This document shows, in pieces, positions 17,165 through 26,623 of a stretch of 64,000 nucleotides of DNA (positions are counted from its first letter, which is position 1; each line of letters opens with the position of its first letter). The stretch spans positions 1 through 64,000 of the forward strand of contig NZ_BCVX01000010.1 of assembly GCF_001591965.1 (NCBI RefSeq), written 5' to 3'. A program made the translations under genes and the position numbers. Source of the stretch: Lysinibacillus odysseyi 34hs-1 = NBRC 100172 (GTDB taxonomy: Bacteria > Bacillota > Bacilli > Bacillales_A > Planococcaceae). The notes under the pieces are model-generated. The model was given only the letters and a program-made list of their open reading frames with translations, was not told where the DNA came from and made no database searches.

Positions 17165-18229
17165 TCAATCCTTATTATATTGGAGCTTTTGCTTTTCTGC
17201 ATGGCGCTCTAAAGCCAATCCGATTAATTGATCAATCAGTTCAGGATAGCTCACGCCTGTATGCTGCCATAAAAGCGGATACATACTGGATGGTGTAAAG
17301 CCGGGCATCGTATTCACTTCATTAATTACTACTTCCTCATTTGCCGTAACGAAGAAGTCAGCTCTTACAATTCCTGAACAATCAAGGATCTTAAACGCCG
17401 ATTTCGCCATTTCACTCATTTTACTGACAACTGTATCCGGCAGCTCAGCAGGGATGATAAGAGCCGTCGACCCGTCCTTATACTTAGAATCATAATCGTA
17501 AAATTCCGTCACAGGCTTGATTTCACCGGCTACAGATGTTCTCGGTTTATCATTACCTAGCACACCCATTTCAACCTCACGACCCGCAACTCCTTGCTCT
17601 ACAATAATTTTCCGATCGTATTGGAAGGCAACCTTGATAGCTGCAATAAGCTCCTCCCGTGTCATTGCTTTACTAATACCTACACTCGAACCAAGGTTTG
17701 CAGGCTTAACAAACAGTGGCGCTTTCAGCTCTACACACTTTGCTAAAATGCCTTCTTGATCGCTTTCCCATTCACTGCGGGTAAAGTAAATATAGGGTGT
17801 TTGGGCAAGGCCCGCAATTTCGAACAGCTGCTTCATAATCACTTTATCCATTCCGGCTGCAGACGCTAATACTCCATTGCCGACATATGGTACGTTCATT
17901 ACTTCTAGTAATCCTTGCACTGTTCCGTCTTCCCCATTTGTACCATGCAAAAGAGGGAAAATAACATCAAACGGGCTCTCATTATGTGCCTGAATGAAAT
18001 TTATCATATTATTCGGTGTTTTATTTGAACCAAATTGTAATTGATCAATCGTATCCACAGGGGCTGTTAATCGAGGTCCTATTAGCCATTCGCCATCCAT
18101 TGTAATAAAAACCGGATGCACTTCATATTCTTCAAAATTTAAAGCTTGCGTCACCGCCTTAGCAGTCGAAAGCGATACTTCATGCTCCGCAGACTTTCCC
18201 CCGTATAATAAACCGATTTTCTTTTTCAT
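17165..18229 (-). CDS. ddl: D-alanine--D-alanine ligase
   Basis: 354 residues, ATP-grasp enzyme. N-terminal [17 protein letters not shown], serine region around [22 protein letters not shown]-grasp part [15 protein letters not shown], and metal site [18 protein letters not shown]. The ATG at 18229 has a full AAGGAGG 8 bases upstream; the 30 codons before it belong to the leader. First gene of the ddl-murF pair; Alr, encoded 9 kb away, supplies D-alanine. Confidence 0.97.
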   Translation of the reverse strand: MKKKIGLLYGGKSAEHEVSLSTAKAVTQALNFEEYEVHPVFITMDGEWLIGPRLTAPVDTIDQLQFGSNKTPNNMINFIQAHNESPFDVIFPLLHGTNGEDGTVQGLLEVMNVPYVGNGVLASAAGMDKVIMKQLFEIAGLAQTPYIYFTRSEWESDQEGILAKCVELKAPLFVKPANLGSSVGISKAMTREELIAAIKVAFQYDRKIIVEQGVAGREVEMGVLGNDKPRTSVAGEIKPVTEFYDYDSKYKDGSTALIIPAELPDTVVSKMSEMAKSAFKILDCSGIVRADFFVTANEEVVINEVNTMPGFTPSSMYPLLWQHTGVSYPELIDQLIGLALERHAEKQKLQYNKD

Positions 18230-18301
18230 TTTGTTGACCTCCTTAAGTATCCCTAGTTTATCATGAAATAAAAATTCCAATAAACTAATTCCCTTGTTTC
18301 C

Positions 18302-18341
18302 TTGAAAAAAGGCTGTCACGAAAAGATTCGAGACAACCCTA
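18302..18341 (-). terminator. Terminator after the unknown 248-residue gene
   Basis: Minus-strand stem GGTTGTC.CG / CG.GACAGCC with one internal mismatch, 8-base loop, then TTTTTT. Overlaps the stop codon of the gene at 18339. Confidence 0.8.
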
Positions 18342-19085
18342 GCTAATTTGTATTAGTTCATCATAATTTTGCTTTATTATCTCATCTAAGTCGACCCATA
18401 CTTCATCCGGAAAATTATAGTCAGATAACATTCTAATCTCAATTCCATAACCGGATGATTTCTCCATACGAAATAGTGAGAGTAATGCGCCTTCTTTTAC
18501 AAAATGTCTACATGCTCGTAAAACTATTGGGTTAATGGCAGGAATGGATTGCTTTGATCTTTTACGCCAGAAGCTGCCAGTACCTTCTTTTTCCTGAATC
18601 ATTTTATTGAATAGATTAGCGATTAACAGTTCGCTATCCCCGAGGAAGCGAAAATATACTTTCGTCATTTTATCAATGGGAGAGGCATAAAAGGCATAGC
18701 GATTTTGAAGCCGGTTGAAAAAAGGAGAACCAAGCGGCTCACGCTTATGGCCAAAGTACAGCAGTTCTGCCTGCTCCATCGGCGATAATTGGTTTACGCT
18801 TTTCTCACCTGAAAAATCCACCCAGCACAAATCTCCCTTCATGTCAGGAAGGTGCTTAATAAATGGCCCCATCTCTTCTGCCGAAATGAAATCAAACTGC
18901 GTATGCATATTAAAGGAGCCATCCTCATAGGCGTGTTTTAGCAACAGTACATTTTCCATCGGCTCAACAGACGAGAAAAACTGCTTACATGAAAGCCCAC
19001 TATAGATGACAAATTGATCTACATCGTTCATATGTACATATAAATGATGAATAAAGTCATCTGCGCTTTTCATTTTCCTCGCCAT
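18339..19085 (-). CDS. Protein of unknown function, 248 residues
   Basis: Soluble protein without signal peptide or membrane segment. I recognise no family with certainty. Visible features: an acidic, aromatic-rich first half ([31 protein letters not shown]), a central [31 protein letters not shown] stretch, and a C-terminus with [15 protein letters not shown] and [19 protein letters not shown]. The spread of strong residues looks like a genuine conserved protein. It is divergent from rodA and upstream of ddl-murF, so a cell-envelope link is possible but only by position. ATG at 19085 with AGGAGTGG upstream. Confidence 0.75.
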   Translation of the reverse strand: MARKMKSADDFIHHLYVHMNDVDQFVIYSGLSCKQFFSSVEPMENVLLLKHAYEDGSFNMHTQFDFISAEEMGPFIKHLPDMKGDLCWVDFSGEKSVNQLSPMEQAELLYFGHKREPLGSPFFNRLQNRYAFYASPIDKMTKVYFRFLGDSELLIANLFNKMIQEKEGTGSFWRKRSKQSIPAINPIVLRACRHFVKEGALLSLFRMEKSSGYGIEIRMLSDYNFPDEVWVDLDEIIKQNYDELIQIS

Positions 19086-19281
19086 CCCACGTCCACTCCT
19101 TAAACAAATAATATGATTATTATATGATGCTTTCGCTTTTTTTGAAACAATTTAAATTTTATATCGTCATATCTTTTGCTTCTCTAAGAAACAGGTATTT
19201 TTATTAAAAATATGTTAAACTAAATCGTTAGTACAGTTTACGCTATTTCAAGCGAAAAGATCTATAAATAAGGTGGCACGC

Positions 19282-20463
19282 ATGAACAATAATAATCGAC
19301 AGTTCGCCAAGCGCTTTGACTGGACGCTTGCTCTTATACTTCTCACGTTTCTCATTATCAGCCTGCTTGCCATCTCTTCGGCACAGACTTCCGGGCAATA
19401 TGGTATTAATTTCGTACCACTGCAAATCCGTTGGTATGTCATCGGTGCTGTCATTGTGGCATTTGTTATGTATTTTGAACCTGACCAGTACAAGAAAATG
19501 TCCTGGTTGCTTTATGGTTTCGGGATGTTCTTGCTGATTGCGCTCGCTATTATTCCTGAGGGAAGCTTCGCCGTCCGCGTAAATGGAGCAAAGAGCTGGT
19601 TCAAAACCCCAGTCGGGAACATTCAGCCTGCTGAATTCATGAAAACTTTTTATATTCTGGCACTTGCCTTCTTAATTAGCAAGCATCATGAAAAGTATCA
19701 GTTGAAAACAATTAAAACAGATTTCCTGTTGTTAGGGAAAATTGCGGTTACGTTATTTATACCGCTGAGCTTTATTATGACGCAGCCAGACCTTGGTTCC
19801 GCCCTTGTTTTCCTAGCCATTACTGCCGCATTAGTAATTGTAGCAGGGATTTCATGGAAAATTATCCTGCCGATGTTAGGAGGAGCGGTTTTCATTGGAG
19901 GCTCTCTTTTATGGATGGCCCTGTATATGCAGGATTTCCTAGAAAAGCTTGGTTTTAATCCATATCAATTTGCACGTATCTATTCCTGGCTTGACCCGTA
20001 TTCCTATTCTTCGAATGAGGGTTACCATTTAATCACTTCATTAAATGCAATCGGCTCTGGGGAAATTTTCGGAAAAGGCCTTTTCGGGCGCGAGGTGTAT
20101 GTAGCGGAAAATCATACAGACTTTATCTTTACTATCATCGGGGAAGAATGGGGTTTTGTTGGAGCAAGTATCGTTATTTGTCTTTACTTCTTATTAATCT
20201 ACCATTTAACAAAAACGACTTTACTATTAAAAGATCCTTTTAGTACCTATGTATGTGCCGGCATTATTGCCATGATTACATTCCACGTTTTTGAAAACAT
20301 CGGTATGACAATACAGCTTCTGCCGATTACTGGGATTCCTCTTCCATTTTTAAGTTATGGGGGAAGCTCGTTAATGGGGAATGCCCTTGCAATCGGGCTC
20401 GTGTTTAGTATGAGATTCCATTATCGGACTTATATGTTCTCTGCACATGATGAAGAAGATTAA
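19282..20463 (+). CDS. rodA: SEDS peptidoglycan polymerase RodA
   Basis: 393 residues, the length of B. subtilis RodA, with about ten membrane segments. SEDS motifs: VRVNGAKSWFKTPVGNIQPAEFMK, MTQPDLGSAL, and near the end GIPLPFLSYGGSSLMGNALAIGLV. RodA polymerises glycan strands together with a class B penicillin-binding protein in the elongation machinery. Assigned RodA rather than FtsW by length and by the C-terminal sequence; this is an inference. The ATG at 19282 has AAGGTGG 5 bases upstream. Single gene, ended by a strong terminator. Confidence 0.92.
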   Translation: MNNNNRQFAKRFDWTLALILLTFLIISLLAISSAQTSGQYGINFVPLQIRWYVIGAVIVAFVMYFEPDQYKKMSWLLYGFGMFLLIALAIIPEGSFAVRVNGAKSWFKTPVGNIQPAEFMKTFYILALAFLISKHHEKYQLKTIKTDFLLLGKIAVTLFIPLSFIMTQPDLGSALVFLAITAALVIVAGISWKIILPMLGGAVFIGGSLLWMALYMQDFLEKLGFNPYQFARIYSWLDPYSYSSNEGYHLITSLNAIGSGEIFGKGLFGREVYVAENHTDFIFTIIGEEWGFVGASIVICLYFLLIYHLTKTTLLLKDPFSTYVCAGIIAMITFHVFENIGMTIQLLPITGIPLPFLSYGGSSLMGNALAIGLVFSMRFHYRTYMFSAHDEED

Positions 20464-20498
20464 AAAACCGGTGAGACCTATGGGTCCACCGGTTTTCT
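20463..20498 (+). terminator. Terminator after rodA
   Basis: Stem AAAACCGGTG / CACCGGTTTT enclosing a second short stem GACC/GGTC; T-rich tail on the plus strand. Confidence 0.88.
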
Positions 20499-20651
20499 CA
20501 TTTTCCCCCTGGTTTTAATAGGGCTCAGGAAAGTCCTTTTACGATATCTCATAAAAAGGGAGCCATTAAGGCTGTGGCTTTCAAAAAAGCAGAAAAAATG
20601 GATTCTCACCTATTATTTCTCACTCTGCTTGTCAGTCCCCTAACATAAAAC

Positions 20652-20683
20652 AAGCTGCCCTGTTATTCTTTAGGCAGCCTATT
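20652..20683 (-). terminator. Terminator after the 46-residue gene
   Basis: Minus-strand stem GCTGCC / GGCAGC with a 13-base loop, followed by TTGTTTT, directly after the small gene at 20686. Confidence 0.78.
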
Positions 20684-20685
20684 TT

Positions 20686-20826
20686 TTACACGTTTTGTGT
20701 TTGGGGAGTTTGCGTTGGTGGTGCTAAAACTTTTAATATTTCTAAACGTGATTTAGTTACCGTTGCTTTCACGCCTAGTGTAGATAAGTTTTTAACGATT
20801 TCTTTCAAGTCGATTTCTTTCGTCAT
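20686..20826 (-). CDS. Small conserved-looking protein, 46 residues
   Basis: Open frame MTKEIDLKEIVKNLSTLG... ending in a proline/threonine/glutamine-rich tail (LAPPTQTPQTQNV). It has AAGGTGG 7 bases before its ATG and its own terminator, so it reads as a real single-gene unit. Charged amphipathic helix followed by VKATVTKSRLEILKVL. From memory it resembles small Bacillales proteins filed as Lmo0850 family; I could not check this. No signal peptide or cysteines; function unknown. Confidence 0.7.
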   Translation of the reverse strand: MTKEIDLKEIVKNLSTLGVKATVTKSRLEILKVLAPPTQTPQTQNV

Positions 20827-21660
20827 TTAATCCACCTTAACCTTTCCTGCTATACTTTTAACGTTCCTATTTGTAAAAAGTTTCATTCTCTTATTAGAAG
20901 TCTGACTTTTACAGTTATAGCTATCATATCACTATTATATGCAAAAATGTTTTTCAATTATGTTACAACTTCCAAAAGTCAAGTAAATTATCCTATTTTT
21001 ATTTTAACCTTCTCCAATGACTTTCAATCCTTTTTATTTCTGAAATAGTGCAAACTGGCCTAATTTAGGATAAATAAGGGGTTTTTTAGTTTGTTGGTGA
21101 ACACACTTATCCAACGTTGCCTGCCTTGCTCGTCGATATGTCTTTATTCCTATCGCTTCCCTTTTCTCGTGAAACGGCCTTGCCTTCACTGTGAATTGTA
21201 AACCCTACATCCCCCTAACAGACCGGGGCTTTACCGGCTCTCGTTTTCTGATGACTGTTTTTGCAAACTATCATATAGAGCTAAACACTGTTTGGAGCCT
21301 CTCTTGTTTAAGCTCCTGACACTATAACTATTCAATTACCAAATCAACTTCCATCTATTAACAGCCATAAATGTATAAAACAGTTTAAAGCGGTGTATAG
21401 TAAGGGTTAAAAGCATTGCAGCATTAGTGGCAATGCTTTTAACTTATACCTTTGTATTATTAATCATTCATTGAAAAGCTTTGACGACAAATAACACAAG
21501 AACTTTTTGCTTTCATAGTTCCTATCATTCTTCCTGCAGCTTTGTAATTGTTTTAAGGATGTTTTACTTACATGACAGGGTGGAATGAATAGAAACACCT
21601 ATCTCTTTCCCTTTTAGTTATTCGCTTTTCATATGGACAATCATCGGCTGGAGGAATTTC
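20827..21660. other. 834-base gap without a convincing gene
   Basis: Both strands are broken by frequent stops. The first half is A+T-rich; 21080-21320 is richer in G+C and looks like degraded coding or mobile sequence that I cannot identify. A strong orphan hairpin sits at 21405-21443. The last bases hold the ribosome binding site (GGAGG) of the gene starting at 21661. Confidence 0.6.
21405..21443. terminator. Orphan terminator-like hairpin
   Basis: Perfect 13-bp inverted repeat TTAAAAGCATTGC / GCAATGCTTTTAA with a 10-base loop. It would end transcription in either direction, yet no gene directly precedes it on either strand. Confidence 0.6.
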
Positions 21661-22479
21661 ATGATACAAAAAACACTTTCACTACCTAGGCAACTTGAAG
21701 ATTTTCGTCATATTTTAGAACAATCTGCTGTGGAATATATGAAAGTCCATGCATGGGATGAAGCCCCTTCTATCGCAAATAGCAAACTGGGCGGTCGCCC
21801 TTATTTGCCAAAGGGCACTAATCCCCCAATAGATGATTTAGGCGAATATATGATATTGCTTGCTCAAATTAATTTTTCAGAAAGAAGCTTCCCTGCACCT
21901 TTCCCAAAATTTGGATTGCTGCAAATTTTCATGTCAGCTTTTAACTATCAGCAAATTTTGGGTATAAACAATTGTGTACCTCCAAATTTCTTTCAAGTCC
22001 GATACTATCCTATCATTACAACAAACAATCTGGTCACAGACTTTTCCTATTTGCGAAATTCTTCTTTCCAGCATTATTCAGTTGCATCTCAATATCCGAT
22101 CAGTCGGGAGCTACTACTGACATTTTCTAAAGAAGTAGAACCGATTTCCGCAACGGACTATAGGCTGCATCATTTTATCTCTGCAGAGCTTGCAGAACAG
22201 TTTACACTTATTGAACAGCAGCCTTTTAATGAGGTCTATCTACAACACTTTTCAAGTGCCGACCACAAAATTGGCGGCTACCCTTATTTTATAGAGGAAG
22301 ATGCAAGAGCTTGGAATCCATCTTTTCAAAAATACGATACTCTCCTTCTGCAAATTGTGTCAGATGACGCCCAAGGTATCATGTGGGGGGATTCGGGTGT
22401 AGCCAAATTTTTTATTAATCATAAATGCTTAGAAACATGCAATTTTAGCGATATTTTATTTTACTTGGAATACTACTAA
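21661..22479 (+). CDS. YwqG family protein (DUF1963)
   Basis: 272 residues. Family hallmarks: SKLGGRPYLPKGTNPP near residue 40, MILLAQINFSE near 65, FPKFGLLQIFM near 80, the second half KIGGYPYFIEEDAR and LLLQIVSDDAQGIMWGDSGVAKFFI. B. subtilis YwqG has this fold with no known activity. Cytoplasmic. ATG at 21661 with GGAGG 6 bases upstream. Appears monocistronic. Confidence 0.9.
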   Translation: MIQKTLSLPRQLEDFRHILEQSAVEYMKVHAWDEAPSIANSKLGGRPYLPKGTNPPIDDLGEYMILLAQINFSERSFPAPFPKFGLLQIFMSAFNYQQILGINNCVPPNFFQVRYYPIITTNNLVTDFSYLRNSSFQHYSVASQYPISRELLLTFSKEVEPISATDYRLHHFISAELAEQFTLIEQQPFNEVYLQHFSSADHKIGGYPYFIEEDARAWNPSFQKYDTLLLQIVSDDAQGIMWGDSGVAKFFINHKCLETCNFSDILFYLEYY

Positions 22480-22610
22480 CCCTCTTACCTTTTGGCGCAG
22501 AGTAAAAGGGCTGCCAAAGGGCTTTATTTATGGGCTCTTATAGAAATTCACACATCCGCCTCTAAAATGAGATAAGATAGGTATGAGGAAAGAAGAAAGA
22601 AGGTGGTCAA

Positions 22611-24068
22611 ATGACATTTTCATTCGATAATAATGCACTTACGTTTTTAATCATTACACTAAATATCTTATTTGCTATGATGATCATTTTTTTAGAACGA
22701 AAAGATGCCTCTTCTACATGGGCGTGGATTCTCGTATTATTTTTCCTTCCCGTAGCCGGCTTCGTTTTATATTTACTTCTCGGACGTAAGCTCCGCAGAA
22801 AACATCTATTCCGCTGGGAAGGCAGAAAAGATATTGGAATCGATAAGCTGATTAATTATCAAATCGACGCACTTAAGGAAGGAAAACTTGAATTCCGCGA
22901 CCATCATGTAGAAAATTTTCAGGATCTTATCTATATGAATTTAACTACTAACTATGCAGTCCTTACACAGGATAATGCACTGGTTATATATGATGATGGG
23001 AATGAAAAGTTTGAAGCATTGATTGAGGATATCTCAAGTGCAAAAGATCACATTCATATTCAATATTATATTTTTAAGCTCGACAATTTAGGACAGCGCA
23101 TTTTGCATGCATTGATTAAAAAAGCAAAACAGGGCGTAAAAGTAAGAGTTTTATATGATGAAATGGGTTCAAGAGGTGTTAAAAAACGTCATTTTAAAGA
23201 ACTGTTGGATGTAGGCGGCGAAGTGGAAATTTTCTTTCCCTCCATTCTCCCCCTCATCAATCCCCGATTAAACTTCCGTAACCATCGCAAAATTGTCGTC
23301 ATTGACGGGCGAATCGGTTATACAGGAGGATTTAATGTAGGAGATGAATATTTGGGGCTAAAGAAAAAATTCGGCTACTGGAGAGATACACATTTGCGGA
23401 TTGAAGGGAGCGCGGTTCATCCACTGCAAACACGCTTTCTGCTCGATTGGAACCAGGCAAGCCTTCGTCATCGGATTAGCTATTCCGAGCGATACTTCCC
23501 CGCTATACCTCAAAAAGGGGATATAGCGTTACAGATAGTCTCAAGTGGTCCTGATACACCATATGCGGGTATTAAAAATGCTTATGTGAAAATGATTATG
23601 AATGCAAAAAAATATATTTATATTCAATCCCCCTACTTCATCCCGGATTATACATTTTTAGATGCTCTCCAAATTGCAGCCCTTTCCGGTATTGATGTAC
23701 GCATCATGATTCCTAATAAGCCTGATCATCCCTTCGTCTACTGGGCAACCTACTCCTATGTAGGACAGCTTCTGGAAGCAGGAGCCAAAATTTATCATTA
23801 TGATAAAGGCTTTATTCATGCAAAAATGATCGTAGTAGACGATGAAGTATCTACAGTCGGGACGGCCAATATTGATGTACGAAGCTTTAGTCTAAATTTT
23901 GAAGTAAATGCATTTATCTATGATCTTGATATTTCTCATAACTTAGCAGAAATTTTCGAGAAAGATATTTTAGATTGTAAGGAGCTTACGATGGAAACCT
24001 ATCAAAATCGTTCGATTCGTGTAAAGTTTAAGGAATCTATTTCTCGCTTATTATCTCCTATTTTATAA
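22611..24068 (+). CDS. cls: Cardiolipin synthase
   Basis: 485 residues, normal for bacterial Cls. Two N-terminal membrane helices (about 8-28 and 38-60) and two phospholipase D motifs: HRKIVVIDGRIGYTGG near residue 222 and HAKMIVVDDEVSTVGTANID near 403. It condenses two phosphatidylglycerols to cardiolipin and glycerol at the membrane. ATG at 22611 with GAAGGTGG upstream. Bacillota often have several paralogues, so this may not be the main one. Confidence 0.95.
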   Translation: MTFSFDNNALTFLIITLNILFAMMIIFLERKDASSTWAWILVLFFLPVAGFVLYLLLGRKLRRKHLFRWEGRKDIGIDKLINYQIDALKEGKLEFRDHHVENFQDLIYMNLTTNYAVLTQDNALVIYDDGNEKFEALIEDISSAKDHIHIQYYIFKLDNLGQRILHALIKKAKQGVKVRVLYDEMGSRGVKKRHFKELLDVGGEVEIFFPSILPLINPRLNFRNHRKIVVIDGRIGYTGGFNVGDEYLGLKKKFGYWRDTHLRIEGSAVHPLQTRFLLDWNQASLRHRISYSERYFPAIPQKGDIALQIVSSGPDTPYAGIKNAYVKMIMNAKKYIYIQSPYFIPDYTFLDALQIAALSGIDVRIMIPNKPDHPFVYWATYSYVGQLLEAGAKIYHYDKGFIHAKMIVVDDEVSTVGTANIDVRSFSLNFEVNAFIYDLDISHNLAEIFEKDILDCKELTMETYQNRSIRVKFKESISRLLSPIL

Positions 24069-24150
24069 AATAATTGTGCAGCACTACAAAACCCGATAAA
24101 ACATCATACAGTTGAAATACAGGACTGCATTATGGTAAATATCCTTATAT

Positions 24151-24193
24151 AAAAAACCGCTTCATCAGCAATTTAACTGATGAAGCGGTTTTC
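24151..24193. terminator. Shared terminator, cls and the vanY-like gene
   Basis: Stem AAAACCGCTTCATCAG / CTGATGAAGCGGTTTT with an 8-base loop, T-runs on both strands, between convergent genes. Confidence 0.93.
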
Positions 24194-24194
24194 A

Positions 24195-25004
24195 TTATTC
24201 TATCCCTAAATATTCTTCTAATGACAATCCTGTTTTGTATATTTTTTCCGCCAGCTCTTTTCCTACATATCGGAAATGCCAAGATTCATACATAAAGCCT
24301 GTCATATCTTCCTTTCCTTTTGGAAAACGGAGGATGAAGCCATAGTTGCGTGCATTTTCTACTAACCATTTTCCAGCAGGGGATTCACCAAACTCTTCTG
24401 TCAACCATAAATCCTCTTGCCCTTTTTCTCCAATATCAAATGCTAGACCTGTTTGATGCTCTGAATGTCCCGGACGTGCACTATATCGATCTGCCGCTTC
24501 TTTACCATCACGGTTTGCATAGTTTGCATATAGCTGTGTCTGATACTCATAGGAGCGGTAGCCGCTAAATGCAACAAGCTCAAATCCGGCCTTTTTAGCA
24601 GCCGCAGCCATTTGATCTAGCGCAGCTAAGGCCTCCGGATCTTCCCCCGGATCAAAATCTTTTGGAAGCGGGTATTTTTTATTTGCAATTAATACGCCAT
24701 CAATATAAGTCGGTTCCGCAGCTTCCTTTACATCTACTGGATAGCCCCCTTCATCAATTTCAAAGGTCGGCTCTTCTTTCTTTTCCTCAGATTTTGTGCC
24801 ATTAGAATTTTCAATATTCTCTTCCTTAGAAGCGGTTTGGCCTTCTTGAGGAGCCGTCACTTCCTCTTGCTTGTCACTCGCTGAAAAAATAGTATCTCGA
24901 TTTATATAAACGATTATTGAAACTACTATCAAAAACACCAGCACTATAATGCCGATTACAATTGGTTTCTTACTTTTTTGCCGATTCCCTCTAGTTTTTC
25001 TCAT
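24195..25004 (-). CDS. D-alanyl-D-alanine carboxypeptidase, VanY/LdcB type
   Basis: 269 residues. One N-terminal membrane anchor (about 15-35), an acidic low-complexity linker to about residue 90 (EEKKEEPTF), then a VanY domain. Zinc and active-site motifs: SGYRSYEYQTQLYANY, SARPGHSEHQTGLAFDIG and YESWHFRYVG. It trims terminal D-Ala (or acts as an L,D-carboxypeptidase on tetrapeptides) outside the membrane. No vancomycin-resistance regulator genes are near, so a housekeeping role is likely. The exact bond cut cannot be told from sequence. Confidence 0.92.
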   Translation of the reverse strand: MRKTRGNRQKSKKPIVIGIIVLVFLIVVSIIVYINRDTIFSASDKQEEVTAPQEGQTASKEENIENSNGTKSEEKKEEPTFEIDEGGYPVDVKEAAEPTYIDGVLIANKKYPLPKDFDPGEDPEALAALDQMAAAAKKAGFELVAFSGYRSYEYQTQLYANYANRDGKEAADRYSARPGHSEHQTGLAFDIGEKGQEDLWLTEEFGESPAGKWLVENARNYGFILRFPKGKEDMTGFMYESWHFRYVGKELAEKIYKTGLSLEEYLGIE

Positions 25005-25142
25005 ATTGCGCCTACTTTCTTAAACAATACTCTTATTCTATCACCTTTACGCCCTATTTTCCCTTAAAAAAACGCCTTCTTTATAAAAAGGGCGCTTGTC
25101 TTTTATATACTTCTTCATTAACTCTCTTACCTCTTCCCCGTC

Positions 25143-25180
25143 AAAAAAGGAATCTCTTACAGTTTCTAAGAGATTCCTTT
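25143..25180 (-). terminator. Terminator of the yidC2 operon
   Basis: Perfect minus-strand stem AAAGGAATCTCTTA / TAAGAGATTCCTTT with a 7-base loop, then TTTTTTG. It lies about 105 bases after the small membrane gene. Confidence 0.92.
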
Positions 25181-25285
25181 CTTCATAAAAGCAGGTGATG
25201 AGTCTGCCCGCCTCTTTATACCCACTCCTTCTCAGAAGAAAAGAAGAAACTGCTCTTACCCTTTTGTGTACCGAATTATTTCTCA

Positions 25286-25534
25286 TTAACCTGCTACAAC
25301 AATGTACAGTACTACTAACACTAGCAGCCCGAAGAAGAAGGCGGTATTCCGCATCCATTTTGCCTCTTTCTCCATCCCCTTTTGCTGAAAGCTGCGGTAA
25401 CGGAAAAAGTTTGTAAAGGTAAACATAATCGTTAAAAACAAAACAGCCAATTCAAAGTTCCCTACAATGACAAAATATAAAGCAAGCAAACTTGAAATTG
25501 TTACAAGCGTTAAGGAAATTACTTTTTCATTCAT
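25286..25534 (-). CDS. Small membrane protein of unknown function, 82 residues
   Basis: Three predicted membrane stretches: about 5-25, 28-43 and 64-81, with a short basic loop (FRYRSFQQKGMEKEAKWMRN). Starts 11 bases after yidC2 with AGGAG upstream, so it is the second gene of that operon. It could assist or regulate insertion of membrane proteins, but only position suggests this. Confidence 0.8.
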   Translation of the reverse strand: MNEKVISLTLVTISSLLALYFVIVGNFELAVLFLTIMFTFTNFFRYRSFQQKGMEKEAKWMRNTAFFFGLLVLVVLYIVVAG

Positions 25535-25545
25535 ATTAAAACTCC

Positions 25546-26301
25546 TTACTTCGCCTCTGGAGAATGTGAGAAGAATTTACGGCCAATATACGTTTGAACA
25601 ATTAAAATAAATCCGCCGACTGACCAGTAAAGAGGCAATGCTGCCATAGAACTGAAGGAAATAATCACAATCATAATCGGCGAAATGTAGACCATCCACT
25701 TCATCTGCTGCTTTTGAGTTTCAGGTACTGTCCATAATGACACTTGGGCTTGTATCATATAAATAATTCCCGCCACAATTGTCATAATAATATCCGGAGA
25801 GCCTAAGCTAAACCATAAAAACTCATGTGTCTTTACATCTGCAGAATAACGGATAGCAAAGTATAGTCCCATGATAATCGGCCATTGAATTAAAATCGGC
25901 AAACATCCCATATTTAATGGATTAATACCATGTTCCCGATACAAATTGAGCATCTCTTGCTGAAGCGCCATTTGGTCTTCTTTCTTTTCAGCAGTTTTCA
26001 ATTTCCCCTGAATTTCTTCCATCTTAGGCTTTACGTGATCCATTTTTGATTTCATAACTGCTTGATTACGGTAATTTTTGAGCATAAACGGCATAAGAAC
26101 AAGACGAATCATTACAGTAATAGCGATAATGGCCAGTCCGTAGCTTCCGTTAAATACGGTGTTCCCAAGAAAATCTAATAAAAAGTTCATTGGCTTTACA
26201 AAAAGACTATAGAAGAAACCTTCTTCATTTTCAACAGCTTGGCAGCCCGTCAGCAAGAAAAGAACACTAATTAACAGTCCACCTAATTTAAGATGTTTCA
26301 T
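25546..26301 (-). CDS. yidC2: Membrane protein insertase YidC2 (OxaA/YqjG type)
   Basis: 251 residues. Lipoprotein signal with lipobox LLTGC and Cys20, then five membrane segments of the YidC/Oxa1 fold (first LLDFLGNTVFNGSYGLAIIAITVMIRLVLMP, with the conserved membrane arginine). The cytoplasmic coiled loop is MKSKMDHVKPKMEEIQGKL. It inserts membrane proteins with or without SecYEG. B. subtilis has SpoIIIJ and YqjG; I cannot say which this matches. ATG at 26301 with GAGAAGGTG upstream. I see no clear MifM-like arrest peptide before it. Confidence 0.93.
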   Translation of the reverse strand: MKHLKLGGLLISVLFLLTGCQAVENEEGFFYSLFVKPMNFLLDFLGNTVFNGSYGLAIIAITVMIRLVLMPFMLKNYRNQAVMKSKMDHVKPKMEEIQGKLKTAEKKEDQMALQQEMLNLYREHGINPLNMGCLPILIQWPIIMGLYFAIRYSADVKTHEFLWFSLGSPDIIMTIVAGIIYMIQAQVSLWTVPETQKQQMKWMVYISPIMIVIISFSSMAALPLYWSVGGFILIVQTYIGRKFFSHSPEAK

Positions 26302-26332
26302 TTTGTCACCTTCTCATTGTTTTTACAGTTGA

Positions 26333-26362
26333 AGTATACAGGAATGCCCCTCTTAACGCCAA
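26333..26362 (-). promoter_or_regulatory. SigA promoter of yidC2
   Basis: Minus-strand TTGGCG (26357-26362), 18-base spacer and TATACT (26333-26338), about 30 bases before the start codon. Confidence 0.65.
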
Positions 26363-26542
26363 CACGAAATAGCAAAAGTAATGAAAGTCCCCGTTTAATA
26401 TTACATGATGGTAGCCCACTATATCGATATACACGAATATGGTATAGACGAGGAAGACTCAGACCACTTGTTTTGTGCCACTACAGGCAGGTAATACCCA
26501 TAAAGACAGGCTGAGTATCTCTTCTTTTTGCGATATTATGTA

Positions 26543-26583
26543 AAAACATATGAAGACAAAGTCATAAAACGACTTTGTCTTCA
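26543..26583 (-). terminator. Terminator after the araC-type gene
   Basis: Stem GAAGACAAAGTC / GACTTTGTCTTC, then ATATGTTTTT on the minus strand. Confidence 0.75.
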
Positions 26584-26623
26584 ATCTGAGACCTGCTTGT
26601 AAAAGCAGAAACTTTATAAATGA

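Larger units (their letters stand above)
26302..26623. other. Upstream region of yidC2
   Basis: 322 bases. Contains the yidC2 promoter (26333-26362) and the araC terminator (26543-26583); I see nothing else I can support, and no leader peptide with its own ribosome site. Confidence 0.6.

Noticed and set aside
25047-25358. 103-codon minus-strand frame after the small membrane gene
   Set aside because: It overlaps the 82-residue gene in another frame and contains the perfect terminator hairpin at 25143-25180, so it is not coding.
26302-26560. Possible MifM-like arrest peptide before yidC2
   Set aside because: Frames on the minus strand lack a start with a ribosome site, and the yidC2 promoter lies within the region.
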